This document shows, piece by piece, positions 1-11,100 of a DNA stretch of 64,000 nucleotides. A model generated the notes under the pieces. The model saw only the letters and a program-made list of their open reading frames with translations. It had not been told where the DNA came from and made no database searches. Made by a program: the position numbers and the translations under genes. The DNA lies in the NCBI GenBank assembly GCA_014526335.1, contig JACTAT010000037.1:14234105-14298104 (forward strand), given 5' to 3'. The DNA comes from Chrysaora quinquecirrha (Eukaryota; Cnidaria; Scyphozoa; Semaeostomeae; Pelagiidae). The stretch's first letter is position 1. Each line of letters starts with the position of its first letter.

Positions 1-214
1 TTTTGTATTTGAATATTGCATAATAAAATATTTTTATTAGCCTTTTGCATTGCGCATGTTGTTGCCGATGTCGATGTCATATTTATTTCGAGAGGGTTGT
101 TGACGTCAGAAGATTCTCAGGTTCTGATGCGTGCAAATTTTCGGGTAAATAGGGGAGGCAGTCGTGGCGCAGTAGAAATTCCTGCTGATCTCGTGTGATT
201 TTGTTTATTTTTAC

Positions 215-474
215 TGTCATCATCATCATCATGATCTTATTCAACATCATCATCATCTTGAACATTATCATTATCATTATCATTATCATTATCATTATCA
301 TCGTCGTCGTCATCACTGTCATGATTACGTGATTATCATGATTATCATCGTACTTGAGCACTAAAGATTCTGCAGAAGCTGCAAAACTGGAACTGGCTAA
401 AGCTGGAAAGACGATGATGATAACGACAATGAACATGATGATGATGATGATGACAATGACGATGATGATGATGT

Positions 475-547
<73 letters not shown>

Positions 548-550
548 GAC

Positions 551-592
<42 letters not shown>

Positions 593-680
593 GACGATGA
601 TGATGATGGCGATGATGATGATGATGATGATGATAACAATTTTGATTATGATAACGATTTCGATGATTATGATGACGATT
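215..680. repeat. ATC/ATG trinucleotide and ATTATC microsatellite
   Basis: From about 215 to 345 there are CATCAT runs followed by ATTATC hexamer repeats. From about 409 to 680 there is a long, nearly pure GATGAT tract with a few GAC interruptions. The poly-Met and poly-Ser reading frames across it are a by-product of the 3-bp period and are not genes. Confidence 0.95.
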
Positions 681-912
681 ATGATGGTGATTATTGTCCT
701 TCGGACATTGCGATAGCGCGGCTATGTTTCTTCCCTCTCGGGACGCTGATACGCGTCTTGTCGAAAATTAGTTTGAGTTCATCTTTGTAGCTAACAAGAT
801 AAATGGCAGTCCACGGGGTGTATTTTGCCCCTTTTGCCCGTGCTGATTTTCCAAAAAGAGTGAAAAGGAAGTCGGGCGTTTTTGTGAAGGTTTCTGATGC
901 GGCGCTGGTGGG
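681..912. other. Unassigned spacer
   Basis: No convincing coding pattern, splice pair or repeat was found between the microsatellite and the MITE. Confidence 0.5.
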
Positions 913-914
913 TA

Positions 915-1303
915 CACTCTTTTTTTTATAAGAATAATGTTTATATTATCTTTTTTTTATAAGAATATTCAGGCTCAGAATCATCCTATTTTTAAGAATA
1001 TTGTAAGATTATGCTCAGCCCCAGCTCTCCCATATTCCTGTCTCATTTTTCAGCGGATGCCTGTTTTGCAATGTTAGAACGAAACTTCATGATTGTTAAC
1101 AACATTCTTTTTGTTATAATAGTTAAATATCTCTTTCGCTCGACCATATGAGATGATTTTTCTTTTAACTATGTTCCCCTGAAACCGCATATCAGATTTG
1201 AAAAATAAGAATACTTTAAGAATATATTCAGGCTCAAAACGAACATTTTTTAAGAATATTGAGGCTGAACAAAATTTATAGTATTCTTATAAAAAAAAGA
1301 GTG
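915..1303. mobile_element. MITE with TA target duplication (Tc1/mariner-like)
   Basis: The ends are perfect inverted repeats: CACTCTTTTTTTTATAAGAA begins the left end, and its exact reverse complement ends at 1303. The perfect match is 24 bp on each side when the flanking TA (913-914 and 1304-1305) is counted. Inside, the words TTTAAGAATATT and ATTCAGGCTCA recur in both orientations, so most of the 389 bp can fold on itself. There is no transposase ORF, so it would have to be mobilised in trans. A TA duplication with short inverted repeats is the usual signature of Tc1/mariner-type MITEs; the superfamily assignment is an inference. Confidence 0.8.
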
Positions 1304-1414
1304 TATGTCATTGAATGATCGTGGCATTGCATAGTTTTCTCGAAGATTGCAACACTGGTCTGGTCTTCATACCACTGGAAGTCTACGGTAAAGCTGATGA
1401 TCTATCAAACCAAC

Positions 1415-1845
1415 AAACTATTTATAGATTATTTCGGTATGACGTCAGACGGCATTAAAATTTTCGAAATAACATGATATCGAGTTTTTGATATGAAAAT
1501 ATTATAAAGCAGCCAAAACTTAGTCAAGGTACACAGTTTCACTGTCCTAGCGCTTGTGTTCTTAATTTTATGAGCATTAAAGTTCCCGATTTCATAAAGG
1601 CTTTGACCGCAGAAAATGAACTTGGTGAACTTTTTACCCCACACGGTCAAAGCCCTTATAAAATGGTGAACTTTGAATGCTCATAAAATCGATGAGACAA
1701 GCGCTGAGGTAGTAAAACTTTGCACATAGATTAATTTTTGGGTGCTTTATACGATTTTCGCATCGAAAAATTGATATCTTGCGATTTCGAAATTTTTTTC
1801 TACCGAAATGATCGATATATAATATATAGACTATTGAAGAACTTT
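1415..1845. repeat. Foldback repeat, copy 1
   Basis: An imperfect palindrome centred near 1635. The left arm (about 1418-1630) and right arm (about 1640-1835) share, in opposite orientation, words such as TTTATGAGCATT, AAAGTTC and GGCTTTGACCG. A second copy of the family is at 53325-53690. No coding content is evident. Arm limits are by eye. Confidence 0.7.
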
Positions 1846-2039
1846 GAGGCTCAAAACTGCCAAAATCTAAGAATAAATTAATAATCAATAACAGCTAGGG
1901 TTCAAGTGCTCTATGTTATTGAAGGGAAACAATCATTCGGGATGATGCGCTAATTTAGAGGAATTCGCTAACTCGCGCAACTCGCGAAAAAATGCGAACA
2001 CGACAGCAACAACAACTTTTCGAATATCAGTCACGTCAC
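1846..2039. promoter_or_regulatory. Probable displaced RRP9 upstream or 5' UTR sequence
   Basis: If the 14.1-kb element at 2040-16150 is removed, this sequence joins directly to 16151 and lies just 5' of the RRP9 start codon at 16219. It holds GC-containing motifs (for example AACTCGCGCAACTCGCG) unlike the AT-rich surroundings. Promoter function is inferred only from this reconstruction. Confidence 0.4.
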
Positions 2040-2089
2040 GGTTAGTGATTTTAAGTATGCACTCGAACCATACATTTTTATTACATCAT
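2040..2089 (+). repeat. Left terminal inverted repeat of the 14.1-kb element
   Basis: Matches the reverse complement of 16101-16150 with five substitutions (positions 4, 34, 38, 40 and 43 of the repeat). Confidence 0.85.
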
Positions 2090-2561
2090 CAGCCTCTTTC
2101 TGGGTTTCTGGGTGGACGTACGTCTTACGTCTTCATTTTAGGAACAACAACCACACACACCTTTCATCTTGAGCACAGAATAGACTGTACTCTATTTCAG
2201 CATCTTAAGACGAGAAAGAAAGTTATCATACGGCAAGATAGTGTAACTGATGTAGTTTGCTAACTTCGTTCTTCATTGATGAAATGAAAAGACAGGCCGA
2301 AAACAGAGATGGTTGTATTTTCTCGACATCAATCAGGTTGATATCACCAGTGGTCAGTCAGGACAGGGAGAGGAGAGGATAATCATCACCATATACCTAT
2401 AGGTAAACCGAGCTATGTGATGATGATTAGGTAGATGTCGGTGTTAGAGGTATCTCTTCTCATTTACATCTTTTCTTCTTCTACCTCTTGATACTACTGA
2501 CACTGAGACACTACTCCATAGTGTAGAGGAGGAAGTTTAAAATTGAACAGAACTTTTTAAG

Positions 2562-3724
2562 TTGAGTAACAACACGACAACAGCCATCATAGAAATTAAA
2601 CATCGTGTAAGGTACTTTGTATACACAGATACAGGATGGTTTGATATGAGAAGAAAGAAAGTAGAACAAAAATCAATTAAGTCAAAAGTTTTCTTTGAGT
2701 TCATTTGCACTTCTGACAAGTCCAAAGGATATCTTCCTGTTGGAACACCAACCTCGTCCCCAGGGCGAATAGGCCTCTACGTGAAACTCCGCTGTCCATA
2801 TACCATCAAAAATAGACCACCGTCTAACATCAGTCACAAGAAAGATGAAGTAAAGCTGTCATACTTTGAAGAGAGCGTTGGAAGATTCGTTAATACATAC
2901 GTTCTTCAGGATCCTGATGAGGAGTTGATACACAAATTCCAGTCTATAAAAGATCAGCAAAATTTGATCTCGTTGGAACATATATATGCCAAAGATCACA
3001 CAAGCAGATCTTCGAAGCCCGACAAGGAAAACATCAAAAAATTAGAAGACGATTATCTCCAAAATTACGGAATGCAAATGATAGGTCTTACAACAATGCT
3101 AATGCAACTAAAAGATACAGCTGCTGAAGGAGATGGAAAAAGAGCTTCAATAAATGAAAAATTATTGCTAGCATTCTTCAAGGCAAACAATAACAACTCG
3201 AAATATGCGTACGAAATGATGCTTTCCATTCTGCAGAAGGAAGCCCTTCTATCTGAAAGAGAAGCAGAAAAATTGAGATGGGGAAAATTTGTAAACTGGA
3301 AAGGTGGCCCTGGTAAAAACATTGAAAATGACTTAGCACAGGAAATTTGCATCAAAACATGTAAAACCTTGATTAGATCAATGGGAGCAAACAAAACGGA
3401 GAAAGCAATATCTGCAGTAAGCAAAGCAGTACCAGGAATCAGAGAAATTGTTTCAAATTTTGATGCAAGAACTGGAATCCATGCTGATTCTACCAAACAT
3501 TCAAGAGGGCCTTCAAAGACGATGAAGTCAGAATGGTCAAAGATCTGTTAAAAATCAAGCCGTTTGCGTTCATTCCAGGAAGAAAGCATCCATCATTCCC
3601 AAACATCTCAGCCAACCAACGATCGGTTCTCAAGATGAGAGACTTCAACAAGTGGTTGCGTAGTCATCTAAATCAAATTGGAACTGGAGTACAGACATCT
3701 TCACCCAAGAACGTTGAACCATAA
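2562..3724 (+). CDS. DUF6589-like protein, frameshifted C-terminal part
   Basis: An open frame runs 2562-3551 with no ATG at its left edge (an AG acceptor lies at 2560-2561), then continues in another frame to a stop at 3724. The junction near 3495-3510 is a one-base frameshift. The C-terminal half carries a conserved-looking block: residues LRWGKFVNWKGGPGKN, then a helix with SMGANKTEKAI, then SNFDARTGI. After the shift come KIKPFAFIPGRKH and a WLRSH segment. This pattern resembles cnidarian DUF6589-family proteins, whose function is unknown, though I cannot verify that here. The first ~100 codons are weak, so the true exon may start near 2855 after an AG. The gene converges on the RecQ-like gene with only 87 bp between their stops. 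The frameshift could be decay or an assembly error. Confidence 0.55.
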
Positions 3725-3811
3725 ACTAAGAATGTTAAACCATAAACGGTACCTTTAGCAAATTCTAAATAAAAAATCAACTCCATAATTAGTGGGATTC
3801 ATATTCCAATA

Positions 3812-6800
3812 TTAATGTAAAACTTGCTTTGCATGTTCGAGATCCCACAGTTCAAAGTTATCCATAAGATAATCGGGGTCCTTGACAAATTCAGAGTCCC
3901 GAACGATGTCCTCAAGTAAATCTATAGTCAACCCCGTCACTGAGTCGATTCCCCCATATCTGTTAAAGCACTTTGATCCCTGGTCAAGTCTAAATTGTAA
4001 CAAAGCTTTCTTGAGATTTTCCTTTCCACTATCACTTATGAACCTTTCTTTATTCTTTTTAATCTTTGAATCTTCATCTTCTGCTTGATCATCAACTTCC
4101 ATATTTACATCATCTGAACATACTTCACAGTTGCAGGTTTGTTTGCAAACGTCACAACATCCATGTTTCTCACAACGTGATGGTACATTGAACCCGAAAT
4201 GATCCAGGAGTTTTTCTCGCAAACAAACACGTTCACTTTTACAATAGCTTCTCATGGAGTCTTGCATCCCCTCTACTGAGTCATGAATGTCATTATTATT
4301 AAAATAAAGTATCGCAATTGACTGCTCGTTATTTCTTCCAGCTCTACCAGTTTCCTGGAAATATGCTTCCAATGTTCTTGGAGGTCCGATATGAATGATT
4401 TCTTTAATTGAGGGTGAGTCAACTCCCATTCCAAGTGCTGACGTGGCAAAAATTACTCTAATTACTGACAGATCAGAAGAAATTTGGCTGATGATGTTGA
4501 TCTTCATCTGATCCTCCTGTGGTGAATGGAATTGGCCAAACAATCTCTTCTCAGGAATCCTATCTTCTTTTGGGTAGTATTGCTCTTCACCAATTATTTT
4601 CTCAAAAAGTCTGTAAGCATAACCACACCATTTCAATTTCATATAGATTATAGTGAGTGGGTGAGCAGCCTTCAACTTCTTTAGGGAATAAGCAATTGGT
4701 TCCAATATCTTATCATAAGAAACATGACCGTGTATACTTGGAAGCCTTTTTTTCTTCGCATAAAAAATATTCGGGCGGTCAGGAGATCGAGAGACTATCT
4801 TTGGATGTTTCAATTGCAATGATTTTGTGATGATAGAGACATAGGATCTTGGAGCTGTTGCAGTTAGAGCCAAGAGAGGAACATCAGGAAAAAATGATCT
4901 TACTGTTGCAAGGTTTCCAAAGTCTGGTCTGAAAGCCTTTAGTCTATAGGGAGTCAAAAATGAAAATCCCTAAAAATATTGAAAACTCGCTTAGAATTAC
5001 TCTTGGCAATAATTATTTATTATTTAACTACTTTAATTATCATTAATAAGTTGGGACTTTATATAATTATATATTTATTTCAATCCCCTACTATTAGGTT
5101 CTGAATGCAGTTCCAGCCTTCTGTCTATTCCAACCCTTAGCAAATAGAAACGTAGAAGTAAGCACTGAAGTAAGCACTGACAAAATACTAGGGCATAACT
5201 CATAGTAAGCAAAATAGATATGTTAATGCAAGTAATTCAACAGGACTTTTATGATTGGCTAAGTTCTATTTAAATAGCAATTTATACCTGCAGTTAAATA
5301 TGATCTTTCAACCATTTTATATTACACTAGCCCTGGTACCCGTCGATGCCGGGTTGAAGTTTTTTCAACTTTTCCAAGTGGAGACTATTCTGGGATACAA
5401 TTCATTCACATGTTTAATTTGACGTATTAATCGTTTCTTGTATCAATCGACTTTTGTTTAGCCGAATCGTACAACTAATAAGCATCATGTTGATTAATTT
5501 GACTGTCAACATGGCTTCAAGAAATCGGAATCCCGTCGCTTTTATTTCCATTCTACTACCTATTTACCTATTATAGAATTCTTTTAATTCAGAACGTGTT
5601 TGAAAAATGTTTTCGCCATGGACACTCTCCAGAATATGCCGATTACCTTTTGTTTTTCAGTCCGTGGAGTGGTTCTTCAGTTATAAGCGAACATATATTC
5701 ATACATACATACATACATACAAACAGTTCTGTTTTATATATATAGATTATACATTGTTTACTCAAAAGTGTCTGTATCACAAAATATCTATGTTGACATA
5801 TTTTGCTGAAATACTGCTTCAATTACAAAAATATCCAACTATCACTGATTTCATAGACTGATAAGACATTACACAAAATTTACAAGAACAATTACCACTT
5901 ACTTGGTTCCCGACACAGGCAACAACACCATTTTGGTAAATATCTCCCAAAAGTAATTTCTTTACAGAAACTGAAGCTGTAACTATATGCTCTGGGTGGC
6001 TGTATACTAAAGCACATTTTCCATTTTGAACCAGACCACGAGTGCAGTCTGAAATTTCTTTTGATAATATGGAAGGTCCTGTAAATAATGATAACCTAAA
6101 ACTACTTCACTAGGTAACTTTCTAAAAACCCTGCAAGTTAACTGAAACTACTAACTGACTAAAAGCTAACCAACATAACAAGCTTCATACATTAATGTCA
6201 GGGAGTGAGAAGCACTGAAGACAACAGGATATTGAGGTTTAAGATCAACAACTTGATCATTGTACTTTCAAAGTTGTTCTTTGTATATCCCTCTACTTGC
6301 TGTTTTGTGGTTTTTTCCATAAACACAGACCATAATGTATTATTGTCAGGTAGTATACAAGTTTCACTAACGTCATAAAGTGTTGGACTTGCCCAAGTCA
6401 TCTTTGATAGAATGAAAGAGACAACTTGTTCTGAACAGCCCCTCATCAATTATTCATAAGACGTGTTGACCCTGCTTATCCACAAGGTTTGTAGTAAGAC
6501 CCAACCGCAAGAAGTCAAAAACAATATCAGTATCTTTTCTACTATTGGTCAAATACTTTTATCAAAGGTGCCAGCTGCTGGACTGAAAACTGTTCACCTA
6601 TCCAGCTGTGGGCTGTTCAGTACAAGTTGTCTCTTCATTTTATTAAAGACAACTTAGGCAAGTCCATAAGAGTGTCATGTAGTAATTTGGTTTGTTATGA
6701 CAATTCTAAATCACATATTAATTATAAATATGAAAGCACAACATTTGTTATAGAATAAGATATATTATGTATGGGTTGAACAGATTGAGCACCACACTAT

Positions 6801-7457
6801 GTCTTAAGCTGGTAAAGCTGACATGTTAAACTCTTTTTCATATCAGAAATGGGGGAGGCTTTTATTAGATGTTAGAGTAGAGCCGCTGGCATTTCTTCAC
6901 TGGGCCAAATTTCTTTGTTGAAAGATGGAGAACTGTCAACCAAAACCTAAAGGGAACGACTGCAAAAACTGTTTCCAAACCTGAAAGACCTATCCTTGCA
7001 ATTTCGGCAGCGAGAGAATCCGCAGTGGCATCATCATTTATATTCTCCTCTTTGGCTCTTTGTCTTTGCTGCTTTCATTTCGTTTGTCGTCATCAACGTC
7101 ATGGGATAATAGGCCGATATCTTTTCCCAGAACACCCACAGGGACACCGATACTTCTTAACCCATTTATTTGATCGGCCATCAATGCATTCAACGGTGAG
7201 ACTACCAAAACGGTGCCAAATGCTGAATTCTCCTTGGAAAGTAACCATGGCAGAATCTGAAATATCAAAGATTTGCCATACCCGGTCGGCAGCAAGACCA
7301 GAGTGTCCTTGCCTAGAAAAACCTGCTCAAGCGCAATAATCTGGGCAGACTTTAGAATAAAACCACTGTGCCCACTGTGTTCAACAGAATCGAAGAGCTT
7401 CTTCAGAAAGACGAAAAATTTAGGCTTGGAAATATTCCTGGTTGACAAGTTCTCCAT
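3812..7457 (-). CDS. RecQ-family DNA helicase, DExH exon not found
   Basis: Three exons are recognisable. Exon A (7457 down to about 7050) starts at ATG 7457 and has the Walker A motif LLPTGYGKS and motif Ia SPLNALMADQ; its frame breaks near 7050. Exon B (6078-5903) has ALVYSHPEH and ends NGVVACV just before a GTAAGT donor. Exon C (4943-3812) begins FRPDFGNL and continues through LLALTATAP (motif III), FATSALGMGVDSP, QETGRAGRN (motif VI) and a cysteine-rich RecQ zinc-binding segment (CLREKLLDHFG, then HGCCDVC and CNCEVC). RecQ proteins unwind DNA 3'-5'. The motif II DEAH box should lie between B and C, but no such exon is visible in 4944-5902, and B joined to C is out of phase. The gene is therefore probably broken, or an exon has been displaced by the repeat at 5329-5750. 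It lies inside the 14.1-kb element. Confidence 0.8.
5329..5750. repeat. Repeat-like insertion ending in CATA microsatellite and TATATATAGAT
   Basis: A block within the RecQ intron begins near ACTAGCCCTGGTACCCGTCG and ends with a (CATA)n tract at about 5697-5722 and TTTTATATATATAGAT. The ending looks like the 3' tail of a retroposed sequence. No ORF or target duplication was established, so its class is unknown. Confidence 0.4.
6362..6676. repeat. Imperfect inverted repeat in RecQ intron
   Basis: About 75 bp around 6362-6440 (GGACTTGCCCAAGTC ... GAACAGCCCC) recur in reverse complement around 6603-6676 (GGGCTGTTC ... AGGCAAGTCC), with several mismatches. No coding content is visible in 6080-7037 beyond this. 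Confidence 0.65.
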
Positions 7458-8168
7458 CTTTCGACAACAAGTTAGGCCCGGTAGCTAAAGCCTCGCTATA
7501 ATATCCACCGGCTAAATGAAATTGAGGTTGCATAATTAACAGAGGTGCCTAGGCCAAACTTGCCAGTATTTTGGCAGATTTTGTGGCCGGTACCAGGGCC
7601 CAAATCGGTTTGACGGTTGAGAATTCGAGCAAACACGTTTGGGGCCTGGGGACGAGGTTGGGAATCATAAAAATGAATGAAGAATATTTTTGAAATACCA
7701 TAATCTATACGTTGTGTATATGCCATGCTGAGAATTTGTGTTTTCAGAGATTATTAGAGCAACAAAAAAGCAAAAAAGTATTCAAATTTTGTATATATTC
7801 ATTTTCGAAAAAGCAACTGGACTTTTTGTCTGCTTAGAATATCTAGTATTTCAGCCCACAAAGAATGACTCAATTTATTCTTCTATTTTTGCAACTTCTG
7901 ACTGAGGAATGAGCAACTGTTTATTGATATTTTAAGTCTCAGCCCCAAATGTTGTAATAATGTATTTTGAGAATCAACTGCCATTTCAGTTGTCATAAGA
8001 AAAATGGCATGGTTTTCCAGTCATTCTGCCCCAAATGAAAGTGAAAAGGGGCTTCCTCCATTTTCTGCCAAATTAAAGGGCATGGTCACTAAAAATTTTC
8101 TGTGGGCTTGTACCTACTTACTTACCTACTTATGACCCTCCAACTTTCTAGCCCTCCTCTACATGTTC
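7458..8168. repeat. Spacer between RecQ-like and transposase genes, with a dispersed repeat
   Basis: About 7795-7885 shares the words AAGCAACTG, TATCTAGTATTTCAGCCC and AGAATGACT with 16980-17055 in RRP9 intron 1, so both appear to be copies of one dispersed repeat. The RecQ promoter would lie at the left edge. I see no gene here; the small open frame 7496-7726 has no recognisable features. Confidence 0.45.
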
Positions 8169-11100
8169 TCACAAAATGTATGATCTAAAAACAAATTTAT
8201 ACCTGTTAACTTTGCTACCATCGCTTGGAAACCATGGTAGACGGCAGTTGCAATAGAGCTCGATCTTGATTGTTTTCTCTGCATTCCTTTTGGCTGTTCC
8301 GTTGATTACTGGAAAAGGTTCCAAATAATTTGCTGCAAGAGCACGAAGCACATGGTGCCGCATAACAAACTGGTCAAAGGTGACTGCAGAAGGATATTCT
8401 TTGTTTAGAAGTATGTATTGAATAAAGGCCATGGCAAATAGACCACAATCAACTGAGCCTTTTTGTTGTTGCACTGGAATGACCTTCACTGATAAAGTTT
8501 CTTGCTCATGGCGAACTATGGAGCATATTTGCCGCTGGATGTCTTGTGTAATCTTACCGGTGAAGAGGCTATCCATATAAATAACTTCGCCAGGCTTGCA
8601 GTTAACTGTACTGATAGCTACCCAGTGGTAGCTGCCATCATGCAAAATCTGTACAAATGGCTTCTCTTTACACACACGAAATCTCAGTCGAACACCACAT
8701 AATGGATCTTGCAGCCCACCAACATCAGGATATTGATCTTTTAGGAGCTTCTGGATGACAACAATGAGGTTGCCAGTCAAACATTTTTTATGCCCAACAT
8801 TTCGCAAATCTCCAGCTGTAATGTGCTGTCTTAAGGGCTCATGCACTGAGTTTAGAGACAAAGAACTCTCTTGCTCCATTGATCTTCTGGATCTTTCATG
8901 CCTAATTTTTTTAATTTCTTCCAAAAGAACTTTGTCTTTACTGACATGTACTTTTAGTTGGTTAACTGCCAAATTTTGTTCTGTATGGATGGTCATATCT
9001 GAGGAATCTGAGTAGCTCTCATCTTTTGAGTGCCCATCAGACGTGTTTTTAACATAAAAATTTTCTGTCTCGTCAACATATGTTATGATTTCTGTCTCTA
9101 CTACATTTTTATTTTCTTCTTCGTTTATATTGACGTTCATAGCTTTCAGCATTTTCTCCTTCCTCTCACCTACTCGCCCAGCAAAAGTAACTTTGCGCTT
9201 TTTGCGAGGGAGTGATCTAAACTGCTTCATTTTTCCTGTTGACTCACCTTTTGACTGCCTTGAGAGTTTTTTGTCATCTCTCCTGAGTGGAATACCTCTT
9301 TCTCGAGGAACTGACTTAAACAAATCAGCACGTAACTTTGTGAGGTGGTCTCTCAACTTTTGCATGCATTCATGTTGGTCTTCAAGAAGAAATGTGGTCC
9401 TTCTTATGTCGTCTAAAATTTCTCGGCATGCGGGGCCATCGCTTCTGAACGTTGTCTGCTTTTTCAATATCTCTTCGTTATCTGCTAGTACTGTCTTTGG
9501 CTCATAAAAATCCCCTTCTATTCCAGGGCCGAGTTCGAGTTCTTGGTGTGGTTCCTGAGTGGCCATGGTTTCTGTCTGGGCAGGTGTACAACTTTGTTTC
9601 TGACTATCACAAGTAACATCGTCTAACATCATGAACGGAGAGTTTCTATAATTTGAGCACAAAGCATTCCATGACCAAGCTGGAAATTTTCTGAAAATGG
9701 CAAAAAAATGTTTGCACAAGTATGGAGACCTTTTATATGCAAAGCAAGTACAGCGTGGCATTGATGACTCATTCCCAAAGTACACCTCATGTCTCGTCTC
9801 GGGTCCCATTGAATCACTAGGAACAAGAAATTTTCCATGCTCTGTCATAATAATACCACCAATATCAAGGTTATTGGCAAGTGATATCTTTTCCAAACTG
9901 TGCTTTACCATGTTCTTGGGACGATTTAGTAAGTAGTTTGGAACATCTTCTCCATAACTTCGGTAGGTTGTCTTGGACTTCAGGTTCAATTCACAATATC
10001 TGGAAAGATTGAAGCCATTCTTAACACTGCAGTTTAATTTGCAAAATAACTTATTGGCCATCATCATTCACATCATTCAAATGTATGTCAAATTCAGACG
10101 GGAGGAGAGCCTTGGGCTGTATGACTTGGAGAGTTTCATTACGTGCCGCCCATATGGTTGGGTTTTTGGCCCTGAAATTCTCTAAACATTGGTATGATTT
10201 TAACCAGAACCCCATCAAAGTGGGTGGCAAATTGAAGAAAAGCCGAAAGTTTAACTTTAATTCGGTCAGAAAAGTGGTAAAATCGCCCCAAAGATAACCA
10301 GAACCCCATCAAAGTGGGTGGCAAATTGAAGAAAAGCCGAAAGTTTAACTTTAATTCGGTCAGAAAAGTGGTAAAATCGCCCCAAAGATGTTCGTAGTAC
10401 AATATCAAGCAATAATAAAGTCTACATCCCCGTCCATTCATAAGTCTTGTACCCCCGGGTCTAAAATTTCTAGATGAAAGTTTACATTTAAGAAATTTCA
10501 CTTGAAGTACAAGATGTTACAATTCGTCCTGAATTTGGACTATAGGTCATGAGTCTCATACCTGTCGTAGTTCTCTTCAAAAAACTCTTCTATTACGATT
10601 GCTAACATTCCAGTTAGTGATGATCTATTCCTCTTATTCAAGTAGCTATATTTCAGTGATTCGTTTTGTCTCTCCGTACCATTATTTGTGTTACAGCTAA
10701 CGAGTAGTCGTTCTTGTCTGTAAGCGCTTACCCATCTCTGTTAGTGAAAGAAAACGATATCAAAAAATCGATAAATCCTTTAAATTATCATTGCAAGCGA
10801 TATACTTAACGTGTAATACGATGGTATAAATAAATCACATGAAACCCTTGAAGATCTGCAGTTATTTGCATGAGACATAGAAGATGCAAGATGTAGGTGA
10901 TTCCTCAAAGACCATTCCGTTTTCAACAGACACAAAAATAATCCAAATATATCCAGTTTACTTTTGATATGAAGATGCTGTTGAAACAATGGGCAAATCC
11001 AACCAGCTCGTACTATCCCACCAGCTTCGTGAAGTTGGGGTTTTGTGTCCCAGCCATGATAGCAGCACATCAAAGTTGGAGATTTAGTTGGTTCCTATAC

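Noticed and set aside
354..716. Poly-Met and poly-Ser open frames at 354-716 (+) and 397-639 (-)
   Set aside because: They are translations of a GAT/ATG microsatellite in both strands.
7496..7726. Minus-strand 76-codon ORF between RecQ-like and transposase genes
   Set aside because: No family features, and it lies in repeat-containing spacer.
10780..11073. Extra transposase exon between exons 6 and 7
   Set aside because: Exons 6 and 7 already join in phase across the family's conserved sequence; the intervening frame has no MULE-like residues.
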